This document shows, piece after piece, positions 54,103 through 64,000 of a DNA stretch of 64,000 bases. A program made the translations under genes and the position numbers. How positions within the stretch are numbered: position 1 is the first letter of the stretch; every line of letters begins with the position of its first letter. The notes beneath the pieces were generated by a model. That model ran no database searches. It was not told the origin of the DNA and worked only from the letters and a program-made list of their open reading frames with translations. The DNA is taken from the NCBI GenBank assembly GCA_028583685.1, contig JAMXIF010000032.1, forward strand, positions 5,813,195 to 5,877,194, read 5' to 3'. The DNA comes from Petaurus breviceps papuanus (taxonomy: Eukaryota > Chordata > Mammalia > Diprotodontia > Petauridae).

Positions 54103-54611
54103 TTGGGGGGGGGGAGAGACAGACAGACAGAGACAGAGAGAAAGAGACAGAGAAAGAAAGAGAGAGAGGGAGGGAGGGAGCATGGAGGGAGGGAGGAAGA
54201 GAGACAGAGAGAAAGAGACAGATAGAGATGGAGAAACCGACATAGAGACACAGAGAAGAGACACAAAAACAGAGAAAGACACCCACACAGACAGAGGGGA
54301 GAGAGAGAGAGACAGACAGAGACAGAGAGAGACAGAGACAGAGAGACAGACACAGAGGGGCACAGAGAGACACAGAGAGAGATAGAGGCAGAGACAGACA
54401 GATACACAGACAGAGACAGAGAGATAGATAGACATAGAGACACAGAGAGAGAAGAGACAGAAAAAAACAGAAAGAGGGACATCTACACAGATAGAGAGAC
54501 AGAAAGAGAGAGAGACAGAGAGAGATAGAGACAGAGAGAGATAGAGACAGAGACAGAGAGACAGAGACAGAGACAAAGAGGGGGGGGAGAGACAGACAGA
54601 CAGAGAAAGAA
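54103..54611. repeat. GA/CAGA-rich satellite-like tract
   Basis: About 500 bases of GAGA, CAGA and GGGA units, almost no pyrimidine except scattered C and T. The minus strand lacks stops in all three frames, producing serine/leucine/cysteine-rich frames of 181, 201 and 211 codons that are artefacts of composition. Confidence 0.95.
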
Positions 54612-55094
54612 TTTTTTGTGTGACCATTTAGAGATACAACTGAGGTTTTGCCACTAGAGAACAACCTGATTGCAATAAATATTTTAGAAGTGGGTTGGTA
54701 TTAGCTTGTGAGAGGTAATTGTTAAAATTTTCACATGAATATTTATATCTTGGAAATTGGCAAATGCTACAAATCAGGACTTGATTTATGGTTTAGTTGA
54801 TTGTTTATACTTAAGAAAGTGATGAATTCAATATTAGTAATGCAAATTGAAAAAAAAAAAGATGTGGTCTGGGAGGTCAGTCTTTGTATTTTCTACTAGG
54901 ATAAAAGAGTGTGCCTGAATTGCACAGTCCAGATAATCTGTTGCACTTAGTTATCAGTGAGTGTATGTATGTTTTTATACCAATGTGGATTAGACCTTGG
55001 CTTTGGAGTCAGGAAGACTTGAGTTGATCTCTAAGCACTCTTCCAGTTTTAAAAGTCTTTGATTCAATGAATCTGAATCCATGGTATAGTTGAG
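54612..55094. other. Unassigned sequence
   Basis: One short SINE-like piece (GACCTTGGCTTTGGAGTCAGG, about 54990) and nothing else. Confidence 0.4.
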
Positions 55095-55322
55095 GCAGTC
55101 TGGGATAGCAGATAGGACACAGGACTTGGAGTTAGGAAGCCCTAGGCTCAAATCCCACAGACAATTAGTAACTGGGTGACTCTGAGTAAGTCGTTTAACT
55201 TCTCTTGGCTTAGTTATTCATCTGGAAAGTGGGGATAATAACAGTACCTACCTCACAGAGTTATTGAGATTAAAAGAGTTTTGTAAAGAGCTTTGCAAAA
55301 TATAAAGCACTAAATAAATACC
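55095..55322 (+). mobile_element. tRNA/MIR-type SINE
   Basis: GGGATAGCAGATAGGACACAGG head, GGATAATAACAGTACCTACC, AAAGAGCTTTGCAAAATATAA tail. Confidence 0.75.
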
Positions 55323-55372
55323 TATGATGATGATGATGAAGATGAAGAGGACAATGATGATGATAATGCCTG
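55323..55372. repeat. (GAT)n microsatellite
   Basis: GATGATGATGATGAAGATGAAG and following imperfect units, at the 3' end of the SINE. Confidence 0.88.
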
Positions 55373-55506
55373 ACATGTGAGACCAGCACTGTCTTTCAAC
55401 CTACTTCAGTTTAGATTTAGCTGGACAGCTCCCTATACTGCTGGTAGATTAACTCTGTAAGGAAATTTATACCCCTAACCAGTAGCAGGCACATCTAAAA
55501 ATGCAA

Positions 55507-55723
55507 CCCAGGGTAAAATATGCTGCATCTGTATTGAGAACCTTAAGTGAAACACTCTTTCATTTGTCAACATAGCCCAAAGCAAAATCCCAGATCTATA
55601 TACACACACTAGAATAAAGCACCCCCTCTGTAAACACACCCCTGAGTAAAACATGTCATCTATACACAAAGTCCAGAGTGAAATTCCATAGCTGTATACA
55701 AAGACCAGAGCAAAACATGTCAG
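55507..55723. repeat. Degenerate ~33-base minisatellite
   Basis: Six and a half units of 31-34 bases following CC(A/C)GAGTAAAACATGTCATCTGTATACACAA loosely; for example CCTGAGTAAAACATGTCATC at 55640, CCAGAGTGAAATTCC at 55673 and CCAGAGCAAAACATGTCAG at 55705. Because the period is near 33, the minus frame shows an 11-residue pattern (FYSGV.., FILVCVYRS, ILLWAML). Not a known repeat to me. Confidence 0.7.
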
Positions 55724-56550
55724 AAAGAGTAATTGGCAAACTGGGGTGACCTGCTTTGCTCATAGACTGGCTCCCTGGTGGTCCTCTGGCCACTGGAGAG
55801 GAAGCTGTGTTTCTGTTTGCTTTTCCAACATGAGTGCTTAGAACATAATGCCAACATTAGCATATTTCTCATTAGGGGTACAGAATTGGTTTCAGAAAGA
55901 TAATTTGGTAAAAAATGAGCTCAGCTGCAAAAGGTTAGGGGGCTTGGGGCTTGCTCTTTCTTGCCCTAACTATACAACCACTGAGGGCCAGCTGGGCAAA
56001 AAGAAAAAAAACAATCAAACCTTTCCTGTAACCTCAAACCAAAGTTCAAAACTGATGGCAGTCTGAGACTTAGCTGCATGAAGTTTGGGATAGTTTGTGG
56101 ATGGGAATGGAGATGGACATGGGATGTCAAGTTTATGGAAAACTCTGACTTTCAAACCTTGGGATTTTATAGATTAGAAATAAAAGTGTTATCTTATAGG
56201 AAATAGTCTTATGAGAAACCTGCTTCTTCCTTCATCTCTTCCTACTCTGCAAGTAACAAGCCCAGAACCCTGAACTAAGGACAGGACAAATGAGTGGAGA
56301 TTTGTGGTTCTGGGTTCTGAGACACACTTCCCAAGTGGTGATGAGATAGTATCCTCCCAGATCCTATGTGACACTTGTTCTTGTCATCAAAAAATTCAGT
56401 TGAGTTTGCTGATACTTTCACACCCCATTCTGGGGCCTTTCTGATGCCTGTAGTTCATTCACATTGACGATCTCCAAGGGCAGCTTGGGCTTTGGAGTGG
56501 AACAGCAATAACAATAATAACTGCATTTAAAAAAAATCCAGTGCTTTCTG
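55724..56550. other. Unassigned, mostly unique sequence
   Basis: About 830 bases with no repeat recognised. The part near 55840-55960 (AACATTAGCATATTTCTC, ATGAGCTCAGCTGC) has conserved-element-like texture. Confidence 0.35.
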
Positions 56551-56554
56551 CTTT

Positions 56555-56712
56555 TTAAAAAAGCTCCCATGTTTATGACTCATTTGCTCCTCATCACACC
56601 AGAGGCAGACCAGGAAGGCAGTATTATCCCCACTTGACAGAGGGGGAAACTGAGTCACAGAGGTCCAGTGACTTTGCCAAGGTTGTGTAATAAGTGAGGA
56701 GTAAAGTCAGTA
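56555..56712 (-). mobile_element. MIR
   Basis: CATTTGCTCCTCATCACACC, GGGGAAACTGAGTCACAGAGG, GACTTTGCCAAGGTTGTG. Confidence 0.78.
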
Positions 56713-56799
56713 TATGCTGGTGCCACAGAAAGGGCTATGTTAGGGGTGTTAAAAAGCAACAATAACAATAAAGGTTGAAGACAGCTCAATTCCTATTTT

Positions 56800-56990
56800 A
56801 TCAAAGGAACATAGATTCAGAGTTTGTAGGAGTCAAAGAGTCTATCTAGTCTAACTCTCCATTCCCATTTTATAGATGAAAAAACTGAGGCACAGGAAAG
56901 TTAAGTTGACTCGCTCAAGGTCATAAGTGGGAATATCCCAAATCAGATACTCTGACTTTACCTTCAGGCTCTCTTCCCTGTACTATGATG
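56800..56990 (-). mobile_element. MIR3/THER-type CORE-SINE
   Basis: ATAGATTCAGAGTTTGTAGG tail, ATGAAAAAACTGAGGCACAGG core, CTGTACTATGATGACC end. Confidence 0.75.
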
Positions 56991-57084
56991 ACCACTTGTT
57001 CTTGGAGATGACACTGAACAGAGGCAGGATGTGGAAGATGTTAGGCTCTGGCTATCTGTGAATCAGCGCATGCTAGGTCTGGTA

Positions 57085-57280
57085 CAATTGAAATAACACT
57101 GCACTTGTGGTCAGGTGAACTGGGATCTAGACTGTCTGACTTGGAAGTGATCTTAGCACTTATCTTGCCCAAACCCCTCATTTGACAGAGAATAAAAAAA
57201 GATCACAGTGAAGCGAAATAGCTTACCTGAGGTCATGTAACTGGTAAGTATTATGACCGGGACTCAAACCTAGGCAATGT
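57085..57280 (-). mobile_element. MIR3/THER-type CORE-SINE within SINE debris
   Basis: ATCTTGCCCAAACCCCTCATTTG, GAGGTCATGTAACTGG, CGGGACTCAAACC. Preceded by a short MIR-head-like piece in plus orientation. Confidence 0.65.
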
Positions 57281-57470
57281 TGCATAAGTAGAAAGAACTC
57301 TGACTCTGGAGTCAAAGGATCTGGGTGCAAATCATTCTACCTTTGCTCCCACCTTTGTCACCTTGGTCAAGTCACTCTCTTGGACCTCAGTTTTTTCAAT
57401 TATAAATTGAAGGGATTGAACAAGATGGCTTCTGAGGTCTCTTCCAGTTCTGTATCCAGGATCCATTGAT
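57280..57470 (+). mobile_element. MIR
   Basis: CTGACTCTGGAGTCAAAGG head, CACCTTGGTCAAGTCAC and GAGGTCTCTTCCAGTTC. Confidence 0.78.
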
Positions 57471-57479
57471 AAAAACGCC

Positions 57480-57650
57480 GAAATCCAGTGGTCTGCCAAT
57501 GATGCTTAACTGACTCTCTACAATAACTAGCTGGGTCACCTTGACCAAGTCACTTCCTCACTTTAGGCTGGACTCATTTGTCAAATGAAGGGAGTACATT
57601 GCATGTTCTCCAAAGCTCCTCCAAATCCAAGATTCTATGTTTTCACTTTT
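57480..57650 (+). mobile_element. MIR, second copy
   Basis: TAGCTGGGTCACCTTGACCAAG, TCATTTGTCAAATGAAGGG and CTCCAAATCCAAGATTCTATG. Confidence 0.68.
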
Positions 57651-58189
57651 ATCTTCCTGAGAACATCTAGGGGTCTTTTGGGGTTGGTGGATTGCATAGG
57701 CATATTTCTCTAGGAAAACTGGAGAGTCTCAGCTTCTTGGCAAAGAAAATAGAAGGTGACTGTCTGCATTACAAAAGGATTTTCTGCTTTACCAAAAAGA
57801 TTCCTTTAAATAGCAGCTCCCTAGTACATTTTAAGTGTTCCTTTCTGGATCATTAAGTACATGACAGAGGCTGGGAGCCCAAGCAAAGAAGCTTCTAGCT
57901 AAAAATGTTAGGAACCAATGCCAAAGGAGGATCAATCAAAAATGAAGTCAGAATCTGAAATGGACACATAAATCATCAGAAAGATGGGCTGGCTTCTGTA
58001 ATATACCCTCTGTACTTGGTTCAGAGTTGCAAAAAGCACATGATATGGCTCATGACCTTAAGGAGCTTTCAGTCTAGAAGGTGAGAGATCACTTTACCCC
58101 CATGACATAATTAGAGATCCTTACATGACAAGTGAGACACAATACTAGAAAGGGGGTTCATCATGCCTTCCCTAATGCTTATGACTTAA
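57651..58189. other. Unassigned sequence
   Basis: A short reversed L2-end-like piece (CTTAAGGAGCTTTCAGTCTAG, 58058) and otherwise nothing. Confidence 0.4.
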
Positions 58190-58384
58190 ATGCCCTTTGG
58201 TAATAAATTATCTAATAAGCATTTGTGATCTACCTACTATGTGCCTGGTGTGGAGTAGGTGCTAGGGAACAAAAAGACAAAAAAGGAAATAGTCTCTGTT
58301 CTCAAGGAGTTTAATGTTCTATGAGGGTTGTCGATCCTCATGGATAAATACAGAGTGGATACAAAATAGTTAGGGATGGAAGAA

Positions 58385-58652
58385 ACTATTTATTTCTTCA
58401 TTTATTTGTATTTATTAAGCACTGAGTATGTGTCAAGGACTTTACAAATATCATTGCATTTGATCCTCACAACAACTCTAGGAGGTAGGTGCTATTAAGA
58501 TCCTCATCTTACAGTTGAGGAAACTGAGGCAGAAGAGGTAATATGACTTGCCTAGGATTGCAATTTGTGTCTGAGGGCAGATTTGAACTCAGTTCCTCCT
58601 GCCTCTTGGACCACCAGTTCTTTAGCCTCAGTGCCACCTATCTATCTTAAGG
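58385..58652 (-). mobile_element. MIR-family CORE-SINE in L2
   Basis: TATTTATTAAGCACTGAGTATG, TTTGATCCTCACAACAACTC, GTTGAGGAAACTGAGGCAG, CAGTGCCACCTATCTATC. Confidence 0.85.
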
Positions 58653-58869
58653 GCATCAGCAGTTGGGGGAAATAGGAAAGACTTTGTGTAGAAGGTGGTG
58701 ATTTTGAAGGAAGTGAGGGATTCTGTGAGGCTGAAGTGCAGAGGGAGTGCCTTCCAGGCATGGGAGAGGACTAGATGAAAGACACAATGTTGGAAGATGG
58801 AGTCATAGGTGTGAAGAAGAGAGAAGGCCAGTATGACTAAATCATTTCATAAGGTTTGGTTAAGTGTGT

Positions 58870-59292
58870 TGGTGCTGTTGACTCATTTGTCAGTCTGATG
58901 AAGCCTATGGACCCCTTCTTGGGCATCTAGGTGGAACAGTGGATAGCGCTGGCCTGGAAAACTCATCTTCCTGAGTTCAGATCTGGCCTCACACTTACTA
59001 GCTGTGTGATCTTGGGCCAAGTCACTTAACCCTGTTTCCTCAATTTCCTCATTTGCAAAATGAGCTGGAGAAGGAAATGGCCAAACACTCCAGTCTAAGA
59101 AACCCCAAACGGGCTCACAAAACAGCTGAACAACAACGACACTGACCCTTTCTTAGAATAGTAATGTTAACTGCAGAAAAATTATAGAATTACAAATTAA
59201 ACTGACTGCATTAAGATAAAAGTATAATTTTTCCTCATTCAGATCCATGGGTTTCTTGAATCTATCCATGGATACTGGGTTAAGAATCCCTG
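58870..59292. mobile_element. hAT-Charlie-like element in L2
   Basis: Left part CAGTCTGATGAAGCCTATGG to 58917, right part from 59136 ending CTGGGTTAAGAATCCCTG. Decayed ends of the CAGGGGTTCTTAACC type, split by a SINE. Confidence 0.65.
58918..59135 (+). mobile_element. Marsupial tRNA SINE with BovB-like tail
   Basis: GGGCATCTAGGTGGAACAGTGG head, AGCTGTGTGATCTTGGGCC core, CAAACGGGCTCACAAAACAG tail. GACCCCTTCTT / GACCCTTTCTT at its edges is a one-mismatch duplication. Confidence 0.9.
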
Positions 59293-59534
59293 TGTATAGA
59301 ATGAAGGAAGGAGAATAATGTATACCGAGGCTGGAAAGATAGTGTGGCATCAGTGTGTGAAATGCTTTAGCAGCCAATAGAGGACTTTCTCTTTTATCCT
59401 AGAAGTGAATCACCTAATCTCCTCGGGCATCTACAAAACAAGAATGTAGGTCTACAGGCTCTCTGAGATACTTGCATCGCTACTCTAAAATAAATCTGCC
59501 TTAAGATTTGACTGTAGAAGTTTTCACCCCCATG

Positions 59535-59778
59535 GGAATGTTTTTGTTCAGTTGTTTCAGTGGTGGCTGAGTGTTTGTGAGCCCTCTTGTACTCTTCTTG
59601 GTACTGGGTACCGGAGTGGTTTGCTGTTTCCTTCTCCAGCTAATTTTACAGATGGGGAAACTGAGGCAGTTATGTGACTTCCAAGGTAAGTGTCTGAGGC
59701 TATATTTGACCTTATGAAGGTGAATCTTGCTGACTACAGGCCCCATGCTCTATCCACTGAGTCACCTGACTGCTCTAC
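59535..59778 (-). mobile_element. Marsupial tRNA SINE with BovB-like tail
   Basis: Reversed tail TTTTTGTTCAGTTGTTTCAG, CCGGAGTGGTTTGCTG, GGAAACTGAGGCAG, and head CTATCCACTGAGTCACCTG. Confidence 0.9.
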
Positions 59779-59949
59779 ATGGAAATATAAGTAACAATAT
59801 TAGATTTGTAGTAAACACAGAATAAACATCTGTATAATTTGAGTGTTGAGTTGGACTGAACGTTTTTTTTAATAAGGGAGGGATCTGGAGAGGAGCTAAA
59901 CCTTGGAATGGTTCTCATCTCTTCCTCTGATGCAGAGCCTCCACTAGGA

Positions 59950-60400
59950 AAAATAGGATTATAAATTCAGAGCTGGAAGGGACCTCAGAGGCCATCTTGT
60001 CTAATACTCTTATTTACAGATGAGGAAACTGAGGCCAAGAGAGTTAAGTGACTTGCCCTATGTCAAATAGGCTTCAGCTGATCAATATACTCTTATTAAG
60101 TGCCCACTATGTGCCATGTACTGTACAAAAAAAGTTAAGCAGTTCCTGCTCTCAAGGAATTTGTATTCTATCAGGGAAAGAACATGTACATAAAGAGATA
60201 AATACAAAATATATAGAAAATACATACAAAGTAATTTTGGAGGAGAAAGTTCTAGAAGTTCCAGAGACTGGGGAAGTCTTCACATAGGCTGTGCTTGAGC
60301 TGAATCTTGAAAGAACCAAAGGAATAGAGCCTCGATTTGAATCCAGGTTCTCTGATTTCACGTCTAGTGCAACAAATCCATTGCATCATGTTGCCCTGGG
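59950..60400 (-). mobile_element. MIR3/THER CORE-SINE split by an L2 end
   Basis: ATTATAAATTCAGAGCTGG tail and GAAACTGAGGCCAAGAGAG core to 60070, then after the L2 TTTGAATCCAGGTTCTCTG and TTGCATCATGTTGCCC. Confidence 0.75.
60073..60320 (-). mobile_element. L2 3' end inside a SINE
   Basis: TATTAAGTGCCCACTATGTGCC, TGCTCTCAAGGAATTTG, CTTGAGCTGAATCTTGAAAG. Confidence 0.75.
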
Positions 60401-61609
60401 ACCTATGAATAATGATGAAGTGGGGGCAAATAATTTATTGGAAAGTCTGTGCCACCTCAGGGGTTGGGGGTGGGAGGAAAGTAGCTATTTTAATCTAAGG
60501 TACAATGACAAGGAGAGAAGGGGCTACTTGTTTGCCTCTCCCCCTTTCCCATTGGCCTTCCATCTTGCTTCTTCTGGGGACAGGGATGATGGTCTCTGGA
60601 CTATTGTGAAAGGGAAGCATGACTCCCCCTGTGAAAGAAGCTCATTGATCCCCTCATCTATCAGTTCTTGGAACTAACTCTAACTGCTGAACTCTATGAC
60701 TATTACTTCAATTTTACTGTATGGATAGATCCTTGTCCCATAACATCTTGGTGCCCGCCTCAGAGATGATGCAAAGGGCTCAAAAGAAATATCTCTTTAA
60801 AATATAATAATCAACTTAAAAAAACACTGATCATCATTATTATTAACATATAAGCTCATTGCCTTCACTGTGGCAGCCACTAAGTCACATTACTATTATA
60901 GATTCAGAGCCCTGGTTCTGAATGTTGTTTCCGGATAGATTGCTAACACACCACAGGGGGGCACTGCTGAACCCTTTCTACCTTTTACATCATTTTAATC
61001 CCATGATAGGACTGAGAGAGATGCTGTGTACTTTTCTCTCTCATCTATCATCCTTGACCTGTTATCTCTCCTGCAGTGAGAGAAATGATCTATTTCAATG
61101 TCAAGTTGACAAACTTGACCAACTTGCTTAGGGCTGTCTTGCCTCTGATTCCCTCTAATTCTCCAATGTCAAAATTTCCAAATAGGAACTTTTCAAGGAG
61201 GCATCTTAAGAAAGGCTGGGGTGACCAATGTTACAAACTAGAGAGGTTTCACAATTTTCCCTTTTCTTTCTGTCTGCCTGGTGGTTGCAACTCATTTAGT
61301 GACTTTCTTTCCCAGAGTCCAGGTAGGGAAAGGGTGGCTGACACAACTATGATGAACCTAGAGTTGGACTATCAGGCTCTCTGGCCTCATGCTTTCAGTG
61401 TCACCCTCATAATCTTCTCCATATCCCCTTCTCTGGTGTCCAATGTCCTTGCACTGTCCCAGGCAAGCCTCCACAGACTTCAGTCTCCTCTGCAATGGTT
61501 GTTTGAGACCAGGACATCAGGGGAAGAAAATTCCATATTATCTGGCTTTGGCTCTCCATAACAAAGTAGGCAAAGGGTAGTATAAAATTGGTAGGCACAT
61601 CTTGAGGGT
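60401..61609. other. Unassigned, repeat-poor sequence
   Basis: About 1.2 kb without a recognised repeat, the longest such stretch near the right end. Holds the window's longest plus-strand frame outside simple sequence (61076-61561, 161 codons), which has no recognisable domain or convincing start context, and a 128-codon frame (60291-60677) reaching in from the left. Confidence 0.45.
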
Positions 61610-61611
61610 TA

Positions 61612-61803
61612 TCATAAATCGTAGTATCAGAACTGGAAGGTTGTAGAGTACCAGGATGATAGAGTTGAGAAAAGCAAGGCCCAAAGAGATGAAATAAGTT
61701 ACCTAGGGTCACATACCTAGTATATACATGAAACAGGATTTGAACACGGGTCTTCATGATGCTAAGTCCAAAGTTCCACCCAACACACCCAACTGCCTCC
61801 CAA
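61612..61803 (-). mobile_element. MIR3/THER-type CORE-SINE
   Basis: CGTAGTATCAGAACTGGAAGG tail, TTACCTAGGGTCACATACC core, CAAGTCCAAAGTTCC end. Confidence 0.72.
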
Positions 61804-62029
61804 GTCATTAGGAGACTAAGAGACGAAAAAGTGACAAATATAAAATGTGCTTAGTGAGGCCTTTTAAAAAAATTCCCCAGGTACTAGTATCTCTCCCCCT
61901 CTCCTCTTCCAAATAAATTATTTTGCACATGTGTCATATAGTATTAGGGAATAGATTTATTGGAAACTCTCAGGTGAGAAAACTCCCTCTACTAACATAG
62001 ATCATCACCTTCTTTGCAACCTACAGTCT

Positions 62030-62112
62030 TAGACAGTTGCCTGGAACTCTAAGAGGTTAAATGAGCTGTCCAGGGTGTCAGAGAAAGTACCTTTCAGACA
62101 TGGAACTTGAGC
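62030..62112 (-). mobile_element. CORE-SINE fragment
   Basis: AGAGGTTAAATGAGCTGTCCAGGG; short and diverged. Confidence 0.45.
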
Positions 62113-62189
62113 AAAGAACTATCTGGTTTTGGGACTAGCTCTCTATGGAGTGCAGTATAACATCTATCATACCTGGCATATACATATTA

Positions 62190-62420
62190 TATCATCTCCC
62201 CTGATGAAGTTTAAGGCAAGGACTTGAAGGCAAGGCCTATCTAACTATTGTCTTTGTATTCACTGTCAATAAATTAATCAATAAATATTTACTAAGCATT
62301 TACTAGGTTTTAGGCTGTCTGCTAAACTCTTAGGATACAAACATAAAAAATGCAATATACATATACATATAAATTATAATATATAAATATAAAATATTCA
62401 CTTTATGCAAATGTGTGCAA
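62190..62420. mobile_element. Two facing L2 3' ends
   Basis: A plus-strand end (GCAAGGACTTGAAGGCAAGG, to about 62268) meets a minus-strand end (CAATAAATATTTACTAAGC onward). An A/T-rich tract follows at 62341-62400. Confidence 0.65.
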
Positions 62421-62499
62421 AGTAGTTAAATATAGGTTTTAGAGAGGGTACTAGCAATTGGACGGATAAAGAAAAGCTTCATACTAGAGATAATGGTGG

Positions 62500-62897
62500 T
62501 TTTTTGGGGGTAGTTTTATTTATTTTTGAAAGTAGTATTTATTTTTTCAAATTATATGTAAAGACAATTTTTAATATTAATTTTTAATAAAATTTTAAGT
62601 TTGAATTTTTCTCTCTCCCTCCCCTCTCTCTTCCCTAAGATGATAAGCAGTTTGATGATATAGGTTATATATATATACAATCATGTAAAACATATTTCCA
62701 TATTGGTCATGTTGTGAAAGAAAGAACAAAAGGAAAAAAACTGTGAAAAAATCAAGTAAAAATAGTATGCTTCGAACTGCATTCAGACTCCATGAGTTCT
62801 TCCTCTGGATGTGGGTAGCATTTTCCATCATGAGTCTTCTGGAATTGTCTTGGATCGTCATATTGCTGAGAACTGTTGATCATAGTTGATCGGAAGA
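62500..62897 (-). mobile_element. L1 3' UTR
   Basis: ATATGTAAAGACAATTTTTAA, CATGTAAAACATATTTCCATATTGG, CATTTTCCATCATGAGTC and TTGGATCGTCATATTGC: a 5'-truncated L1 in reverse, relatively well preserved. Confidence 0.9.
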
Positions 62898-62929
62898 TGG
62901 TGGTTGTTAAAAGAAGAAGTAGACTCTAA

Positions 62930-63400
62930 AAGGTGAACATAAGGAGGGGGTTCATTCCAAGTATGGGAGACAGCCAATGCAAAGAAATGGAGATGGGAGA
63001 GTTGTGTGTGAGCAATAGAGAGAAGGATTACAGGATGTGGGAGAAGGAGTTATGTATAATGAGGCTAGAAAGATAGGTTGGGGCCAGGTGGTGAAGGGCT
63101 TTTAAAACTAAACAGAGGAGATTGTATTTTTTTCCTTAGAGGCAATAGAAAACTGCTGGAGTTGGTTGGGTAGAGGAGATGTGGTCAAATCTTTGCTTAA
63201 GGAAAAGTGCTTTGGCAGAAGTTTGTAGGATGGACTAGAGAAGGAAGAGGCTTGAGGCAGGTTTAGGAGGCTGTTGTAATAATCTAGGCTGGAGGAATTG
63301 AGGGCCTGAACTAGCTGTGTGTAGCTATGTAAGTGGGTAGGATGGGAGAGGTGTACAGGTAGAAATAGTGAGATATGACAACTGATTAGACATGTGGGGA
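62930..63400 (-). mobile_element. L2 fragment, first copy
   Basis: ATGGGAGACAGCCAATGCAAAG, GGGGCCAGGTGGTGAAGGGC, GGCTTGAGGCAGGTTTAGG: reversed L2 distal ORF. Confidence 0.82.
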
Positions 63401-63424
63401 GAAGGAATCAATAACCATTCAAGT

Positions 63425-63715
63425 TTACTTCATAGGAGAGCAACATGGTCAGATCTGTGCTTCAGTAATATTAACTTGGCTGGTGTATGGAGAATGGACT
63501 GGAGAAAGGAGAGGCTTGGGGTAGAAAGACCAATTAAAAGGATTACAGTAGTGAAGGTGAGAGGACTTGAGCAAGGGTGGTGGCTACTATGTGAATCTAG
63601 GATAGAGAAGAGATATGAAAGATGCTGTAAAGGTAGAATGGACAAAATTTGGTAACTGCCCGGATATGTGGGCTGAAAGAGAGTGAGGATAATACTGAGA
63701 TTGCCACAGCCCATT
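63425..63715 (-). mobile_element. L2 fragment, second copy in tandem
   Basis: Restarts at the equivalent of GTGACATGGTCAGACC (CAACATGGTCAGATCTGTGC) and continues to GATATGTGGGCTGAAAGAG. The overlap with the previous copy shows two L2s, or a local duplication. Confidence 0.78.
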
Positions 63716-63898
63716 GGAGAGTCCCATTTTAGAGGTCATCAATCTAGGTTCCCCACCCCCCATCCCAAACCTGCCCTCTCTCTATGTCCCAGCCCAGGAT
63801 AAAGGAATTCCTATTTACAATTCTACACCATGTTGTTTTCTGGGGGCTCCAAGTCCACAAAGAATGGTTCAGTCGAAGAAGTTATGTTGTCCCCTCTA

Positions 63899-63902
<4 letters not shown>

Positions 63903-63958
<56 letters not shown>

Positions 63959-64000
63959 GTCTGTCTGTCTGTCTCTGTCTCTGTCTCTCTCTTTCCCTCC
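63903..64000. repeat. (TC)n/(TCTG)n microsatellite
   Basis: TCTCTC run then TCTG units to the window end. It may continue outside. Confidence 0.95.

Larger units (their letters stand above)
58190..59400 (-). mobile_element. L2 3' half with three later insertions
   Basis: L2 blocks at 58190-58384, 58655-58865 and 59293-59400 follow in correct order (ACCTACTATGTGCCTGG; GGCATCAGCAGTTGGGGG; GGAGAATAATGTATACCGAGG). A CORE-SINE and a hAT element lie between them, and the hAT carries a younger SINE. Confidence 0.75.

Noticed and set aside
53937-54664. Three minus-strand frames of 181-211 codons
   Set aside because: They overlap in different frames, consist almost only of S, L, C, V and P, and follow the GA-rich repeat exactly.
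60291-60677. 128-codon plus frame
   Set aside because: It begins within SINE/L2 debris and has no conserved pattern.
61407-61808. 133-codon minus frame
   Set aside because: Part of it lies in an MIR3-type SINE, and no domain is recognisable.

Overview
This window looks like intergenic or intronic DNA of a marsupial. I found no intact protein-coding gene, no tRNA or rRNA gene and no CRISPR array. The organism call rests on the repeats: tRNA-derived SINEs with the head GGGCAGCTAGGTGGC and a BovB-like tail, marsupial-type L1 and HAL1 (half-L1) elements, a BovB fragment, and very many old L2, MIR and MIR3/THER copies. SINE copies with the WSINE1-style 3' end (around 2730, 35200 and 50730) hint at an Australian rather than a South American marsupial. 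That last step is inference from memory.

The only recognisable host-gene sequence is a retrocopy of the glutaredoxin-like gene C5orf63 at 593-1338. It is intronless, ends in an A-rich tail, has 14-base target duplications and landed inside an older L2. Its thioredoxin-fold core is open, but one base in an A-run puts the N-terminal part in another frame.

Layout. 1-3.1 kb: L2 fragments, the retrocopy, a hAT element and two SINEs inside an L2. 3.1-10.2 kb: polypyrimidine tract, a palindromic hAT MITE with an 8-base duplication, L2 and SINE pieces. 10.8-14.6 kb: two L1 3' ends and an L2 end. 17.0-19.8 kb: a near full-length HAL1 on the minus strand. 19.8-21.3 kb: BovB piece, an L2-tail palindrome and another non-LTR reverse transcriptase fragment. 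21.8-28.1 kb: a dense nest of minus-strand L1 copies carrying a solo LTR, a plus-strand L1 and two inverted copies of one TA-flanked MITE. 30.4-34.0 kb: an internally deleted L1 with a ten-N gap in a TC microsatellite. 34-64 kb: mostly ancient L2/MIR/MIR3 debris, a few younger SINEs, a second hAT MITE, a probable old LTR, two degenerate minisatellites (37.3 and 55.5 kb), a 0.5-kb GA-rich satellite at 54.1 kb and an L2 with three later insertions at 58.2-59.4 kb.

Between the repeats lie several unique AT-rich blocks (for example 12.3, 28.9, 38.6, 41.9, 47.2 and 50.4 kb) whose texture resembles conserved noncoding elements. With no exons visible, a gene desert or a large intron is the simplest reading. 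I see no convincing new multi-gene system. The items most worth a second look are the near-intact retrocopy, the inverted MITE pair, the SINE/LINE tail partnerships, the two minisatellites and the unique blocks.
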